The notes below the pieces were generated by a model that saw nothing but the letters and a program-made list of their open reading frames with translations, was not told where the DNA came from and made no database searches. A stretch of DNA of 35,287 nucleotides, taken from assembly GCA_946002055.1 (NCBI GenBank), contig CAMFYL010000016.1, positions 1 to 35,287 on the forward strand, written 5' to 3'. Positions 15,789 to 24,198 of this stretch are shown here, in pieces; position 1 is the stretch's first letter, and the number at the start of each line of letters is the position of its first letter. Both the position numbers and the translations under genes were made by a program. Source of the DNA: an uncultured Roseburia sp. GTDB taxonomy: Bacteria; Bacillota; Clostridia; Lachnospirales; Lachnospiraceae.

Positions 15789-18408
15789 AATATTGGCATC
15801 TCTTATCGCGGTAGTTATGTTGATTTGTTCCACAGAAATCACAGCCTTTGCAAAGGAAGACAAGTGGAGTCAGGATACCATAACCATATCTTCTGAAAAA
15901 GAATGGAACACCCTGGCAAAATATTGCGAAAAGGACAGTTATTCTGTCGGAAAAACCATCACCTTAAAAAAGGATTTGAAGCTTTCCCAAAAGGCAAAAA
16001 TGATTCCATATTTTGCAGGGGGATTTCAGGGAAATCACCACACCATAGAAGCTTCTTTTCTGGAAAAGAAGGAGTCTACTCTGGGGTTGTTTTTGCATAC
16101 CTCACCGGATGCGTTGATAGAAGATGTGGCGGTAAAGATAAACCTTGAGACAGAGGATGAACAATCCAGAATTGGCGGATTGGTGGCTGAACATCGAGGA
16201 ACCATCAAGGGATGCTCCTTTGATGGGGTGGTTTCCGGCACCAGCGATGTGGGTGGTCTTGTGGGGATTAATGCATCCACAGGCAGAATTCTAGATTCAA
16301 CAAGCTCCGGGCTAGTGCTTGGGGTGCATAACACCGGTGGGATTGCAGGGCGAAATCTAGGCAGAATAGAAAATTGTATCAATAAATCTTCCGTGAATGT
16401 TGAACTGTATGAGGGAACACTGGATGTGTCCACTGTGGAACGGGCAATCTATCAGATATGGAAGACAAATTCTATGGAAGACACCATGCCATCTACCAGT
16501 GATACAGGGGGAATCTGCGGGTATTCCAGCGGAAGCATGATATCCTGCGAAAACTATGGAACCATTGGTTACACCCACGTGGGCTACAATGTAGGAGGTA
16601 TCGTGGGGCGCCAGTGTGGATATGTTGAAAGATGTATCAATTATGGTGATGTAAAGGGCCGTAAGGATGTTGGGGGTGTGGTTGGACAAGCTGTGCCTGA
16701 TGTAACTATTGTCTATGGGCAAGATTATCTGGGGTCAATAGAAACAGAGTTGGGCAACTTAGAAAAGCTGCTACAGCAGACAACCTCCGATGCGAAAGAT
16801 GCCAGTACTAAGGTGACCTGGGGCGTGGACAAAGCATTGGAATATGCCAAATCTGCCACGGAATCTGCAGAAAATCTAGAAGATCATAAGGCCAGTGCGT
16901 TGCCGGATACACTTCCGGAGGAACTAACGAATCAGGTGTCTGAGGTGTCGGGAAGTTTAGAAAATATCAGTCAGACAGCAGACTGGGAACAGGAGAGCCA
17001 GAGATTACAAGGAGCACTTACAGGCATTTCAGACCAGTTGTCAATTCTAAATCAGGATATGGCTGGTGAAAATCAACAAATCATCAATGACTTCAATCAG
17101 GTCAGCAATCAGTTTATGGTGATTCTGGACCTTTTTTCCAAGGCCACAAAAGAGGCCCAGTCCGTAGGACAGCAGGAGGTATACGAAGACGTCTCGGAAG
17201 AGGATATTCGGCAGGTCTCTCAGGGGAAGGTGACAGAATGTGAGAATAAGAGCACAGTGGAAGGAGATGTGAATGTAGGTGGTATTGTGGGAAATATGGC
17301 CATCGAATACGATCAGGATCCGGAGGATGATGTAAACCAGGCCCAGGACAACTCCTACCGTCAAAAGATGCAGACAAAGGCAGTTATTTTGGACTGCAAT
17401 AACAACGGTAAGGTAACCGGAAAGAAGAATTGTGTGGGCGGTATTGCCGGCAGAATGGATTTGGGCATTCTTGTGGACTGTTACAGTGGAGGTAATATTG
17501 GAAGTACCACGGGAGACTATGTGGGAGGTGTCTGTGGATATGCTCTTTCCACCATTCGCAGGTGCTCCAGCAAAGCCACATTATCCGGCAAGGATTATGT
17601 GGCAGGAATCGCAGGAATTGCCAGGGAGCTTACCGACTCCTATTCCATTGTTAAAATAAAAAAATGTGAGAGATTTGCAGGTGCCATTGCTGGGGAGGTA
17701 AAGGATTTCGGACAGGTATCTAATAACTTTTTTGTCAACACGGGAACAGCAGGTATTGACCGGGTGAGCTACGATGGCATTGCCCAGGATATAAGCTATG
17801 ATGAGATGAGACAGCGGGAGGATATTCCCCAGCAATTTCAGTCCTTTACCATAACGTTTCTTTTGGACGAAGAAGTGATAGGAACGCTGGAGCGTCAGTA
17901 CGGGGAATCGGTGACATCTGAGGATTTTCCAAAGGTCAAAGATAAAAAAGACAGCTATGTGCTATGGGATTGCAACGAAATCTCGGCGGTAAAGGGCAAT
18001 GAGACCATAGAAGGCACATACACTGCCTATGCAGATTTGCTGGAAAGCGAAAAAACAGATGGGGATGGCAGACCGGTGATTCTGGTGGAAGGGAAGTTCA
18101 GACAGGGGGATGAACTTCTGATAAAAGACATTTCCGGGGAAGTAAACGTGAAAAACATCATAAAAAGTGCAGATTCCTGGCTGGCAACGCTGGGGAAACG
18201 AGAAGTGGTGGGCGCTTATAGGGTGACCATACCAAAAGATGGCAGCAAAGACCACACCATTCGATACCGTGTGGGGGAAGGAGACAAAAAGTACAAGGTA
18301 TACGTGAAGAGTGGTGATGCATGGAAAAAAACAGATGCTCTCACAAGCGGAAAGCATCTGTTGGTGCCGGTTGAGGGCAATACATTTGAAATTCTAGTGG
18401 TGCAGTAA
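15778..18408 (+). CDS. Large secreted GLUG-like beta-repeat protein with helical insertion
   Basis: 876 residues. A signal peptide ends about residue 25 (ITAFA/K). From about 130 to 305 runs a series of GLUG-like repeats (GGLVG, GGIAG, GGICG, GGIVGR, GGVVGQ, each followed by a C-x-N/S-G-type strand), predicting a beta-helix or solenoid. Residues about 315-465 are a Gln/Glu/Ser-rich helical, coiled-coil-like region, after which the repeats resume (about 480-665; GGIVGN, GGIAGR, GGVCGY, AGIAGI). A strand-rich C-terminal domain follows. No LPXTG-type sorting signal or C-terminal anchor helix is seen. The start overlaps the transporter gene by 11 bp behind AGGAGGTGG, so the two are translationally coupled and probably act together at the cell surface. 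Confidence 0.85.
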   Translation: MKSRILASLIAVVMLICSTEITAFAKEDKWSQDTITISSEKEWNTLAKYCEKDSYSVGKTITLKKDLKLSQKAKMIPYFAGGFQGNHHTIEASFLEKKESTLGLFLHTSPDALIEDVAVKINLETEDEQSRIGGLVAEHRGTIKGCSFDGVVSGTSDVGGLVGINASTGRILDSTSSGLVLGVHNTGGIAGRNLGRIENCINKSSVNVELYEGTLDVSTVERAIYQIWKTNSMEDTMPSTSDTGGICGYSSGSMISCENYGTIGYTHVGYNVGGIVGRQCGYVERCINYGDVKGRKDVGGVVGQAVPDVTIVYGQDYLGSIETELGNLEKLLQQTTSDAKDASTKVTWGVDKALEYAKSATESAENLEDHKASALPDTLPEELTNQVSEVSGSLENISQTADWEQESQRLQGALTGISDQLSILNQDMAGENQQIINDFNQVSNQFMVILDLFSKATKEAQSVGQQEVYEDVSEEDIRQVSQGKVTECENKSTVEGDVNVGGIVGNMAIEYDQDPEDDVNQAQDNSYRQKMQTKAVILDCNNNGKVTGKKNCVGGIAGRMDLGILVDCYSGGNIGSTTGDYVGGVCGYALSTIRRCSSKATLSGKDYVAGIAGIARELTDSYSIVKIKKCERFAGAIAGEVKDFGQVSNNFFVNTGTAGIDRVSYDGIAQDISYDEMRQREDIPQQFQSFTITFLLDEEVIGTLERQYGESVTSEDFPKVKDKKDSYVLWDCNEISAVKGNETIEGTYTAYADLLESEKTDGDGRPVILVEGKFRQGDELLIKDISGEVNVKNIIKSADSWLATLGKREVVGAYRVTIPKDGSKDHTIRYRVGEGDKKYKVYVKSGDAWKKTDALTSGKHLLVPVEGNTFEILVVQ

Positions 18409-20253
18409 ATCCATCAAATCCCGGATTTCCTCTGCAATGACTTTACCATTGTCGGAATCCTTTACCATAATACGGTGCTCCGCTATTTCCACAATCTGGG
18501 AGCCGGAATCGATATCAGCGTTTTGACTGATGGCAGCCTCAACACTGTCAAAGGGCTGATGCTCCTTTAAGCGCAGCCCGTGAGAATTATATATGAGTGT
18601 ATATCCGGCGATGCCGGTCTGTTCGTGGTAGCTCTCGCAGAATCCACCGTCAATGACAATGAGTTTGCCGTTGGCCCGGATGGGGAGCTGCCCGTCTTTT
18701 TTCTTTACCGGTGTGTGGCCATTGATGATGTGACAGTGGTCTCCATACAAACCAAACTCTCTGAGAAGCATATTGCAAATCCGCTCATTATCATAGAAGT
18801 GGTAGTAGGGATTTCGCTGTTCGTATGTTTTATCCTTGTATTGCTCCAAATCCAAATAGGTTCGCTCAAAGGTTTTGATATGTCGGCCGGACAGCGGCGA
18901 TTTGATACCTGCCCATAGATACCACATAAAGTCGATGGCGGAATGGTCCCCTTCTCTTGCCCGGCGCACGGATTTCTCCGCATAGTCCAGATATGCCCGA
19001 CCCTTATAGCATTTTCCTCCAAAGGAAATGCCGTCCAAGTTGCCGTCTTTATCCAGCGGTACGCAGCCGTGGAATAGCAGATTACCATTATGTATCTTAT
19101 ACATACTGCCACAGTCATAGAGGAAATTCATATGACGCTTTAGGCTGGTGCTGTTCACGAAATCGGATACCAGGCTATCAATAACATCTGTTTCCTCCGG
19201 AGTGAGGGCATAACGATCCTCGTCAAAAAGAGTTGGAAAATCATTGCGAGTCATAGCACACACTTCTCCGTCAATGGTGACCGTTCCTTTTGTCAGATCA
19301 ATGTTGTCTAAAAGCAATCGGTCCCCCATTTCATATTCCGGATGACGCCGAATTAATTGTCCCTCTAATTTGAAAAGTATTACGGAAATGGCTTGATATG
19401 CTGCGTCTATCAAATCCTGGTTTCCGTAGAATTTGGAAGCGAAGGAAGTGAGCTTTCGCAGGCTGATTCCATATTCATTTTCCAAAATGGACATACTGTT
19501 GTAATGAATATTATTTCTCACCACAAGAGCCACGCATACGGGGTTTCCACATGCGGCTCCCATCCATAACACGTCGTGGTTCCCCCACTGAATGTCTACA
19601 GAGTGATGTTGCATAAGCAAATCCATAATTCTATCTGCGTGAGGACCTCTGTCGTAAATGTCGCCGATAATGTGCAAATGGTCTACTGCCAAACGCTTAA
19701 TAAGCTCTGTGAGGGCAATGAGAAACTCATCTCCGTTTTGTAACATCAGGATGGTATCCATGATTTTCTGGTGATATACCACCTGATTATCATCCTCGTC
19801 CTTTTGCACGTGAATCAATTCGTCGATAATGTAGGCAAAGTCTGCAGGCAGGGCCTTGCGCACCTTGGAACGGGTGTATTTGGAGGAGAGAACTCTGGCT
19901 AATTCAATCAGCTGATATAAGGTCATGCGATACCAGTCGTCATTGATGTGCCCCTCTTTTTCCAAGAGTTCCATTTTCTCTCTGGGATAGTAGATTAAAG
20001 TGCAGAGCTCCCGCTGTTCGCTTTCTGACAGCCGCTCATCAAAAATCATTTTCACCTTTTCTCTGATTACCCCGGAACAGTTGTTGACGATATGATAAAA
20101 GGCATCATATTCTCCGTGTAAATCGCTCATAAAGTGCTCTGTGCCCTTAGGCAAATTTAAAATGGCATTCAAGTTTATAATCTCTCGGCTAATGGCCTGT
20201 TTCGTGGGGTATTTCTCCCCCAAAAGAGCAAGATATTTCTCTCTTTGATCCAT
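18394..20253 (-). CDS. fbp: Fructose-1,6-bisphosphatase, class III
   Basis: Gluconeogenic hydrolysis of fructose 1,6-bisphosphate to fructose 6-phosphate by the metallophosphoesterase-type class III enzyme of Firmicutes. 619 residues, near the usual 640-670. Metal-binding motifs are intact: SDLHGEYDAF (43-52), GDIYDRGPHAD (197-207), GNHDVLWMGA (224-233), then NGHTPVKKKDG and DGGFCESYHEQTGIAGYTL near the C-terminus. GGAG precedes the ATG by 8 nt. Its last 15 bp overlap the 3' end of the convergent beta-repeat gene, leaving no room for a separate terminator. Confidence 0.95.
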   Translation of the reverse strand: MDQREKYLALLGEKYPTKQAISREIINLNAILNLPKGTEHFMSDLHGEYDAFYHIVNNCSGVIREKVKMIFDERLSESEQRELCTLIYYPREKMELLEKEGHINDDWYRMTLYQLIELARVLSSKYTRSKVRKALPADFAYIIDELIHVQKDEDDNQVVYHQKIMDTILMLQNGDEFLIALTELIKRLAVDHLHIIGDIYDRGPHADRIMDLLMQHHSVDIQWGNHDVLWMGAACGNPVCVALVVRNNIHYNSMSILENEYGISLRKLTSFASKFYGNQDLIDAAYQAISVILFKLEGQLIRRHPEYEMGDRLLLDNIDLTKGTVTIDGEVCAMTRNDFPTLFDEDRYALTPEETDVIDSLVSDFVNSTSLKRHMNFLYDCGSMYKIHNGNLLFHGCVPLDKDGNLDGISFGGKCYKGRAYLDYAEKSVRRAREGDHSAIDFMWYLWAGIKSPLSGRHIKTFERTYLDLEQYKDKTYEQRNPYYHFYDNERICNMLLREFGLYGDHCHIINGHTPVKKKDGQLPIRANGKLIVIDGGFCESYHEQTGIAGYTLIYNSHGLRLKEHQPFDSVEAAISQNADIDSGSQIVEIAEHRIMVKDSDNGKVIAEEIRDLMDLLHH

Positions 20254-20302
20254 AGACGTCTCCTTTGCATGTCAACATAAATATGATCATAAAATCATAA
20301 TC

Positions 20303-20331
20303 AGAATAGTACATTTAGGGTAAATTATCAA
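20303..20331 (-). promoter_or_regulatory. Putative fbp promoter
   Basis: On the minus strand: TTGATA (20326-20331), 17 bp, TATTCT (20303-20308), about 50 nt from the fbp start. Confidence 0.4.
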
Positions 20332-20364
20332 TAGAATTGCACCTGTTTGAGTACACGCTACGCC

Positions 20365-20393
20365 TTGAGTTATTGTGGACAATTGGGTATAAT
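20365..20393 (+). promoter_or_regulatory. Promoter of mtnA-mrp-sortase
   Basis: TTGAGT (20365-20370), 17 bp, consensus TATAAT (20388-20393), 34 nt before the mtnA start. Confidence 0.75.
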
Positions 20394-20427
20394 TTAATAT
20401 GATTTTGAAAAATGAGGAAATATTCTT

Positions 20428-21510
20428 ATGGATAACATCAATTTAATGGAAATCGATACGGTAATGCTGGATGATGAAGGGAATGCCGTTGTCATTATAG
20501 ATCAGACCAAATTGCCCGGTAAGGTAGAGCTGCTGTCTCTTACCACAGCCCGGCAGATATGGGATGCCATTTATCTGTTGCAGGTACGTGGGGCACCGGC
20601 CATCGGTGTGGCAGCTGCCATGGGTATCTATATTTTGGCAAAGAATATGCCAAGAGAAAGCTTTGCAATTTTCTACCGGGAGTTTACAAAGCAAAAGGAA
20701 TATCTGGATTCTGCGAGACCTACGGCGGTGAATTTATCTTGGGCTCTGAATCGTATGGATGCATGTGTGTTATCTCACAAAGAAGAATCAGTAGATGAGA
20801 TTGTAGAGGCACTCCACAGAGAAGCCGTTGCCATCCGTGATGAGGATGTGAAAGTTTGCAAGAAAATCGGAGAATACGGTGTCACCTTGCTGAAGCCGGG
20901 GGAAGGCGTACTGACACATTGCAACGCAGGTAAGCTTGCCACGGTACAGTTTGGAACGGCCACAGCACCCATCTATGTGGCTGAGGAAAAGGGATATCAT
21001 CTGCGGGTTTTCTGCGATGAGACAAGACCGCTTTTACAGGGAGCAAGGCTAACTGCCTTTGAGTTGCAGGAATCCGGAGTGGATACCACTTTGATTTGCG
21101 ATAATATGTCCGCTATGGTTATGAAGAATGGCTGGGTGGACGCTGTCTTTGTGGGATGCGACAGAGTGGCTGCCAATGGAGATGCCGCCAATAAAATTGG
21201 AACTTCTGTGGTGGCAGCAGTTGCTAAGCAGTATGGAGTGCCTATGTATATTTGCGCACCAACATCCACCATTGATATGGATACGGCCACAGGTGATGAT
21301 ATTGTTATCGAAGAGCGAAAGTCTGATGAGGTGGCTGAGATGTGGTACAAGGAGCGCATGGCCCCAAAGGATGTGAAGATATTTAATCCGGCATTTGACG
21401 TGACAGATCACAGCCTTATTGCTGGAATAATTACAGAGTATGGCATTGCAACAGCGCCATATGAGCAGTCATTAAAAGAAATTTTTGAAAAAAAGAATGG
21501 AGGAAAATAA
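20428..21510 (+). CDS. mtnA: S-methyl-5-thioribose-1-phosphate isomerase
   Basis: aIF2B/MtnA-family sugar-phosphate isomerase converting methylthioribose 1-phosphate to the ribulose form in methionine salvage. In anaerobes the same enzyme can also serve 5'-deoxyadenosine salvage. 360 residues. Diagnostic motifs: RGAPAIGVAAAMG (54-66), catalytic Cys165 in LTHCNAGKLAT, DETRPLLQGARLTA (197-210), DNMSAM, and catalytic Asp245 in GCDRVAANGDAANKIGT. The RGAPAIG and HCNAG segments separate it from eIF2B-like and ribose-1,5-bisphosphate isomerases. The remaining salvage genes are not in the window. It leads a tight three-gene run. Confidence 0.92.
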   Translation: MDNINLMEIDTVMLDDEGNAVVIIDQTKLPGKVELLSLTTARQIWDAIYLLQVRGAPAIGVAAAMGIYILAKNMPRESFAIFYREFTKQKEYLDSARPTAVNLSWALNRMDACVLSHKEESVDEIVEALHREAVAIRDEDVKVCKKIGEYGVTLLKPGEGVLTHCNAGKLATVQFGTATAPIYVAEEKGYHLRVFCDETRPLLQGARLTAFELQESGVDTTLICDNMSAMVMKNGWVDAVFVGCDRVAANGDAANKIGTSVVAAVAKQYGVPMYICAPTSTIDMDTATGDDIVIEERKSDEVAEMWYKERMAPKDVKIFNPAFDVTDHSLIAGIITEYGIATAPYEQSLKEIFEKKNGGK

Positions 21511-21511
21511 A

Positions 21512-22354
21512 ATGGCAGAAGAAAAAAACGGATGCGCAAGTGCATCCACTTGTTCAAAGGAGAGTTGTGAGGGATGTTCTTCCAAGAAGACATCGTTTCT
21601 TGAGGAGCCAAACCCAAATGCCAGAATCAAGCATGTGATTGGGATTGTCAGCGGAAAGGGTGGCGTAGGTAAGTCATTTGTCACATCCTCTCTGGCGTCT
21701 ATGATGGCTAAGGCTGGCTATAAGGTTGGAATTTTGGATGCAGATATTACAGGACCTTCTATCCCTAAGATGTTTGGTATTCACGGACCGGCGATAGGCG
21801 ATGAGAACGGTACTTACCCAATTGTTGCAGAGGATGGAACCAAGATTATGTCCATTAACCTTCTTTTGGAGGATGAGGAAGCACCGGTTGTGTGGCGTGG
21901 ACCTGTCATTGCCGGCGCAGTGAAACAGTTCTGGACAGATGTGCAGTGGGAAGATGTGGATTATCTTTTTGTTGATATGCCTCCCGGAACAGGGGATGTA
22001 CCTCTTACGGTATTTCAGTCTCTTCCGGTAGATGGTATTGTTATCGTAACATCACCTCAGGAACTGGTACAGATGATTGTAAAGAAGGCGTATAATATGG
22101 CAGAGATGATGAACATCCCTGTACTTGGTGTGGTGGAGAATTACAGCTATGTGAAGTGCCCGAACTGTGATGAGGAGATTCACATTTACGGCGACAGCCA
22201 CATCGAAGAAGTTGCAGGTGATTTGAATATCAATCTCTTAGGTAAGATGCCTATGGATCAGAAGTTTGCCAAGGCAGCAGATGCCGGGGAGATTTACAAA
22301 GTAGAAAATAATTACCTTGACAATGCAAAGATAATTTTGGAGAAGTTATCATGA
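21512..22354 (+). CDS. mrp: Mrp/ApbC (NBP35-type) P-loop ATPase, Fe-S carrier
   Basis: ParA-like ATPase that carries and delivers Fe-S clusters. 280 residues. An N-terminal Cys-rich extension (C8, C14, C19, C22) resembles that of NBP35-type proteins. The deviant Walker A SGKGGVGKS lies at 47-55, DADITGPSIPKMFG at about 77-90, DMPPGTGD at about 155-162, and the bridging-cluster pair C216-P-N-C219 near the C-terminus. GGAGG (21499-21503), lying inside the end of mtnA, is 8 nt from the ATG at 21512, and only one base separates the two genes. An upstream in-frame TTG was not used. Confidence 0.93.
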   Translation: MAEEKNGCASASTCSKESCEGCSSKKTSFLEEPNPNARIKHVIGIVSGKGGVGKSFVTSSLASMMAKAGYKVGILDADITGPSIPKMFGIHGPAIGDENGTYPIVAEDGTKIMSINLLLEDEEAPVVWRGPVIAGAVKQFWTDVQWEDVDYLFVDMPPGTGDVPLTVFQSLPVDGIVIVTSPQELVQMIVKKAYNMAEMMNIPVLGVVENYSYVKCPNCDEEIHIYGDSHIEEVAGDLNINLLGKMPMDQKFAKAADAGEIYKVENNYLDNAKIILEKLS

Positions 22355-23097
22355 AACAAAACTCTTATGTAAGAATCATTAGCGTCATTGTCGTTGTGGC
22401 AGCAGCCATTATGGTTGGTTTGTTCTTCTTTCAACAATGGAGAAATGATAAGGGAGAAGAGACTTATCAGGAGGTTCGCAAGGAGACGAAAAAGGAGACG
22501 AAGCAAAAAGCTGCCCATGACTTTGAACAGCTACAGAAACAGAATGCAGATATTTACGCGTGGATTCAAGTGCCAAATACCAAAGTGGACTATCCGGTAT
22601 TACAGTCAGAAGAGGATAATTTTTACTTGAGTCGGGACATCAATAAGCAGAACAGTAAGCCCGGCTCTATCTATAGCAATTCATGTAACAGCAAGGATAT
22701 GGAGGATGCTATCACCATTCTCTACGGCCATGATATGAAGGCTCACACAATGTTTGGCTCATTGCATCTTTTTGATGATAAGGAATTCTTTGATGAAAAT
22801 GACACCATTTTGGTGGAGACACCGGAAGCTTTGCTAACCTATTCTATTTATGGCGTATATAATTACAACGACAATTATATTCCTTCTGTTTTTTCGGTAA
22901 CGGAAGCCCAGGGGGCACAGGAATTTATTGATTCCTTGGAAGAGTGTGCCAAGGAAGGGGATAAACTCACCCATATACGTCAGGGAGAGACCCTCACAGC
23001 AGATGACAAGATTCTGGTGCTGTCCACCTGCATTAGCGGACAGGATGACAGAAGATTCCTGGTGGTTGCAAAACTGACCGATAGGGACGGGTACTAA
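22351..23097 (+). CDS. srtB: Class B sortase
   Basis: Membrane-anchored transpeptidase that attaches surface proteins carrying a sorting motif to peptidoglycan. 248 residues with a N-terminal membrane helix (about 8-27), a charged linker, and the catalytic domain. Active-site residues are His127 in LYGHDMK, Cys227 in LVLSTCISGQ and Arg235 in DDRRFLV. Features such as YPVLQSEEDNFYL and the GSIYSN segment are typical of class B. It overlaps mrp by the 4-bp ATGA, giving translational coupling. No recognisable substrate gene lies nearby. Its last codons (GGG..TAC TAA region) lie inside the REP-like repeat that begins at 23084, so the repeat sets its C-terminus. Confidence 0.92.
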   Translation: MKQNSYVRIISVIVVVAAAIMVGLFFFQQWRNDKGEETYQEVRKETKKETKQKAAHDFEQLQKQNADIYAWIQVPNTKVDYPVLQSEEDNFYLSRDINKQNSKPGSIYSNSCNSKDMEDAITILYGHDMKAHTMFGSLHLFDDKEFFDENDTILVETPEALLTYSIYGVYNYNDNYIPSVFSVTEAQGAQEFIDSLEECAKEGDKLTHIRQGETLTADDKILVLSTCISGQDDRRFLVVAKLTDRDGY

Positions 23098-23147
23098 TGG
23101 CTCGATGGTCTGTCCCCATTGGCTCGACGGTCTGTCCCTAATGGCTC
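23084..23147. repeat. REP-like palindromic repeat, copy 1
   Basis: Contains a 22-bp unit twice in tandem: AATGGCTCGATGGTCTGTCCCC then ATTGGCTCGACGGTCTGTCCCT, followed by a partial AATGGCTC, and preceded by GGGACGGGTACT. GGGAC at the left can pair with GTCCC. It spans the sortase stop (23095-23097) and the rluA stop (23138-23140, minus strand). A related copy in opposite orientation lies at 24040-24094. The GGGAC...GTCCC form resembles REP elements mobilised by Y1 (IS200-like) transposases; none is in this window. Confidence 0.85.
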
Positions 23148-24019
23148 TTGAACAACCGCTGCATATCCTCAGGGAGAGGAGCAACAAATTTCAATTCCTC
23201 TCCGGTGAGGGGATGGGCAAAGGATAGGCTGGCAGAGTGCAGAGCCTGTCGCTGTATCTGCCGGTTGGACGGATTATATAAAAAATCTCCGGGCAGAGGA
23301 TGTCCTATGGAGGTCATATGTACACGAATTTGATGGGTTCTTCCTGTCTCCAATGTAATGGAGACAAGGGAGAGCCCTTTTTTTCTTTCTAAACATCTGT
23401 AATGGGTGATGGCAGGCTGACCGCTTTCCCAGTTGATTTCCCTTAGGATGGCGGAATCTATGGCTCTGGCAATAGGAGCGTCGATGGTGCCGGAGTCCGG
23501 GAGCTCTCCTTCTACAATGGCCATATAAGTCCGGTGAAGTTCACGCTCCTTTACCTGGCGGCTGAGCATAGCGGCACTAAAAGGATTCTTGGCAATCAGG
23601 GTAAGTCCGCTGGTATCCCGGTCCAGCCGGTTGAGACAGCGGAAAACAAAAGGAGAATCCTGGTTCTGAAAATAATACATCAAACCATTTGCTAAAGTGT
23701 CCTCGTAATGGTTGATGGATGGATGAACGGGTAGCATGGCCGGCTTGTCTACCACAAGAATATCTTCATCCTCGTAGACAATATCAAGAGGCATTTTGAC
23801 AGGCGTGATATGGGACTGTTCCGCCTCCAAGATGTAAAGTGTCAGCTGATCACCTGCCATTAGTGGTGTGCGAAGCATGACTGCCTTGCCATTTAACAAC
23901 ACACGATCCGGATTTTGCTTTAGTTGCACCTGGATTTTACGTGGAATCAGCTTTTGTTTAAAAAAAGCAAAGATGCTATCATATTCTTTTTCAATTTCAT
24001 AAGTGATTGTTCTGTTCAT
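23138..24019 (-). CDS. RluA-family pseudouridine synthase
   Basis: Converts specific uridines in rRNA or tRNA to pseudouridine; the exact target cannot be read from sequence. 293 residues from the chosen Met. An S4-like N-terminal part (about 10-70) precedes the catalytic domain. Motifs are DIVYEDEDILVVDKPAMLPVHP, the catalytic Asp133 in NRLDRDTSGL, and ETGRTHQIRVHM near 224-235. I use the ATG at 24019 because homology starts there; an in-frame ATG at 24070 would read through the upstream repeat. No Shine-Dalgarno is visible, and a TATAAT lies only about 7 nt before the ATG, so the transcript may be leaderless. The last codons and stop lie in repeat copy 1. Confidence 0.92.
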   Translation of the reverse strand: MNRTITYEIEKEYDSIFAFFKQKLIPRKIQVQLKQNPDRVLLNGKAVMLRTPLMAGDQLTLYILEAEQSHITPVKMPLDIVYEDEDILVVDKPAMLPVHPSINHYEDTLANGLMYYFQNQDSPFVFRCLNRLDRDTSGLTLIAKNPFSAAMLSRQVKERELHRTYMAIVEGELPDSGTIDAPIARAIDSAILREINWESGQPAITHYRCLERKKGLSLVSITLETGRTHQIRVHMTSIGHPLPGDFLYNPSNRQIQRQALHSASLSFAHPLTGEELKFVAPLPEDMQRLFKSH

Positions 24020-24025
24020 AATGGC

Positions 24026-24031
24026 ATTATA
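24026..24031 (-). promoter_or_regulatory. -10 element just upstream of rluA
   Basis: Consensus TATAAT on the minus strand ending 6 bp from the ATG at 24019; initiation about 7 nt downstream would be at or near the ATG itself. No good -35 is found, as that region falls in repeat copy 2. Confidence 0.45.
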
Positions 24032-24039
24032 ACATAGAA

Positions 24040-24094
24040 TCGAGCCAATAGGGACAGACCATCGAGCCATTAGTACCCGTCCCCAATGGCTCGA
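24040..24094. repeat. REP-like palindromic repeat, copy 2 (inverted relative to copy 1)
   Basis: Starts TCGAGCC and ends GGCTCGA; the two halves form a long imperfect hairpin in which TCGAGCC pairs with GGCTCGA and GGGAC with GTCCC. Its reverse complement contains GGGACGGGTACTAATGGCTC then GATGGTCTGTCCC, matching copy 1. It lies between rluA and the response-regulator gene, so copies 1 and 2 bracket rluA in inverted orientation. Confidence 0.85.
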
Positions 24095-24130
24095 TTACAA
24101 ACAAAAACCAACAAAACCATCCTTGATTTG

Positions 24131-24159
24131 TTGAAACTATAAGGTGAAACTGATATATT
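24131..24159 (+). promoter_or_regulatory. Promoter of the response regulator-histidine kinase pair
   Basis: TTGAAA (24131-24136), 17 bp, TATATT (24154-24159), 39 nt before the ATG at 24199, which is preceded by AAGGA. It looks like a constitutive-type promoter without the direct repeats found upstream of agrB. Confidence 0.7.
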
Positions 24160-24198
24160 GAAAATAAGTATACATTCAAGAAATAAGAAGGAACCATT

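Noticed and set aside
21485-21511. Upstream TTG start for the Mrp ATPase
   Set aside because: The GGAGG at 21499-21503 would lie inside the coding region; it is ideally spaced for the ATG at 21512, and homology begins after that.
24020-24070. N-terminal extension of rluA to the ATG at 24070
   Set aside because: The extra 17 residues are encoded partly by the REP-like repeat, have no ribosome site, and are not typical of RluA proteins.
23084-24094. rluA plus flanking repeats as a complete transposon
   Set aside because: No transposase, no target-site duplication that I can see, and rluA is an ordinary housekeeping gene; kept only as a REP-like repeat finding.
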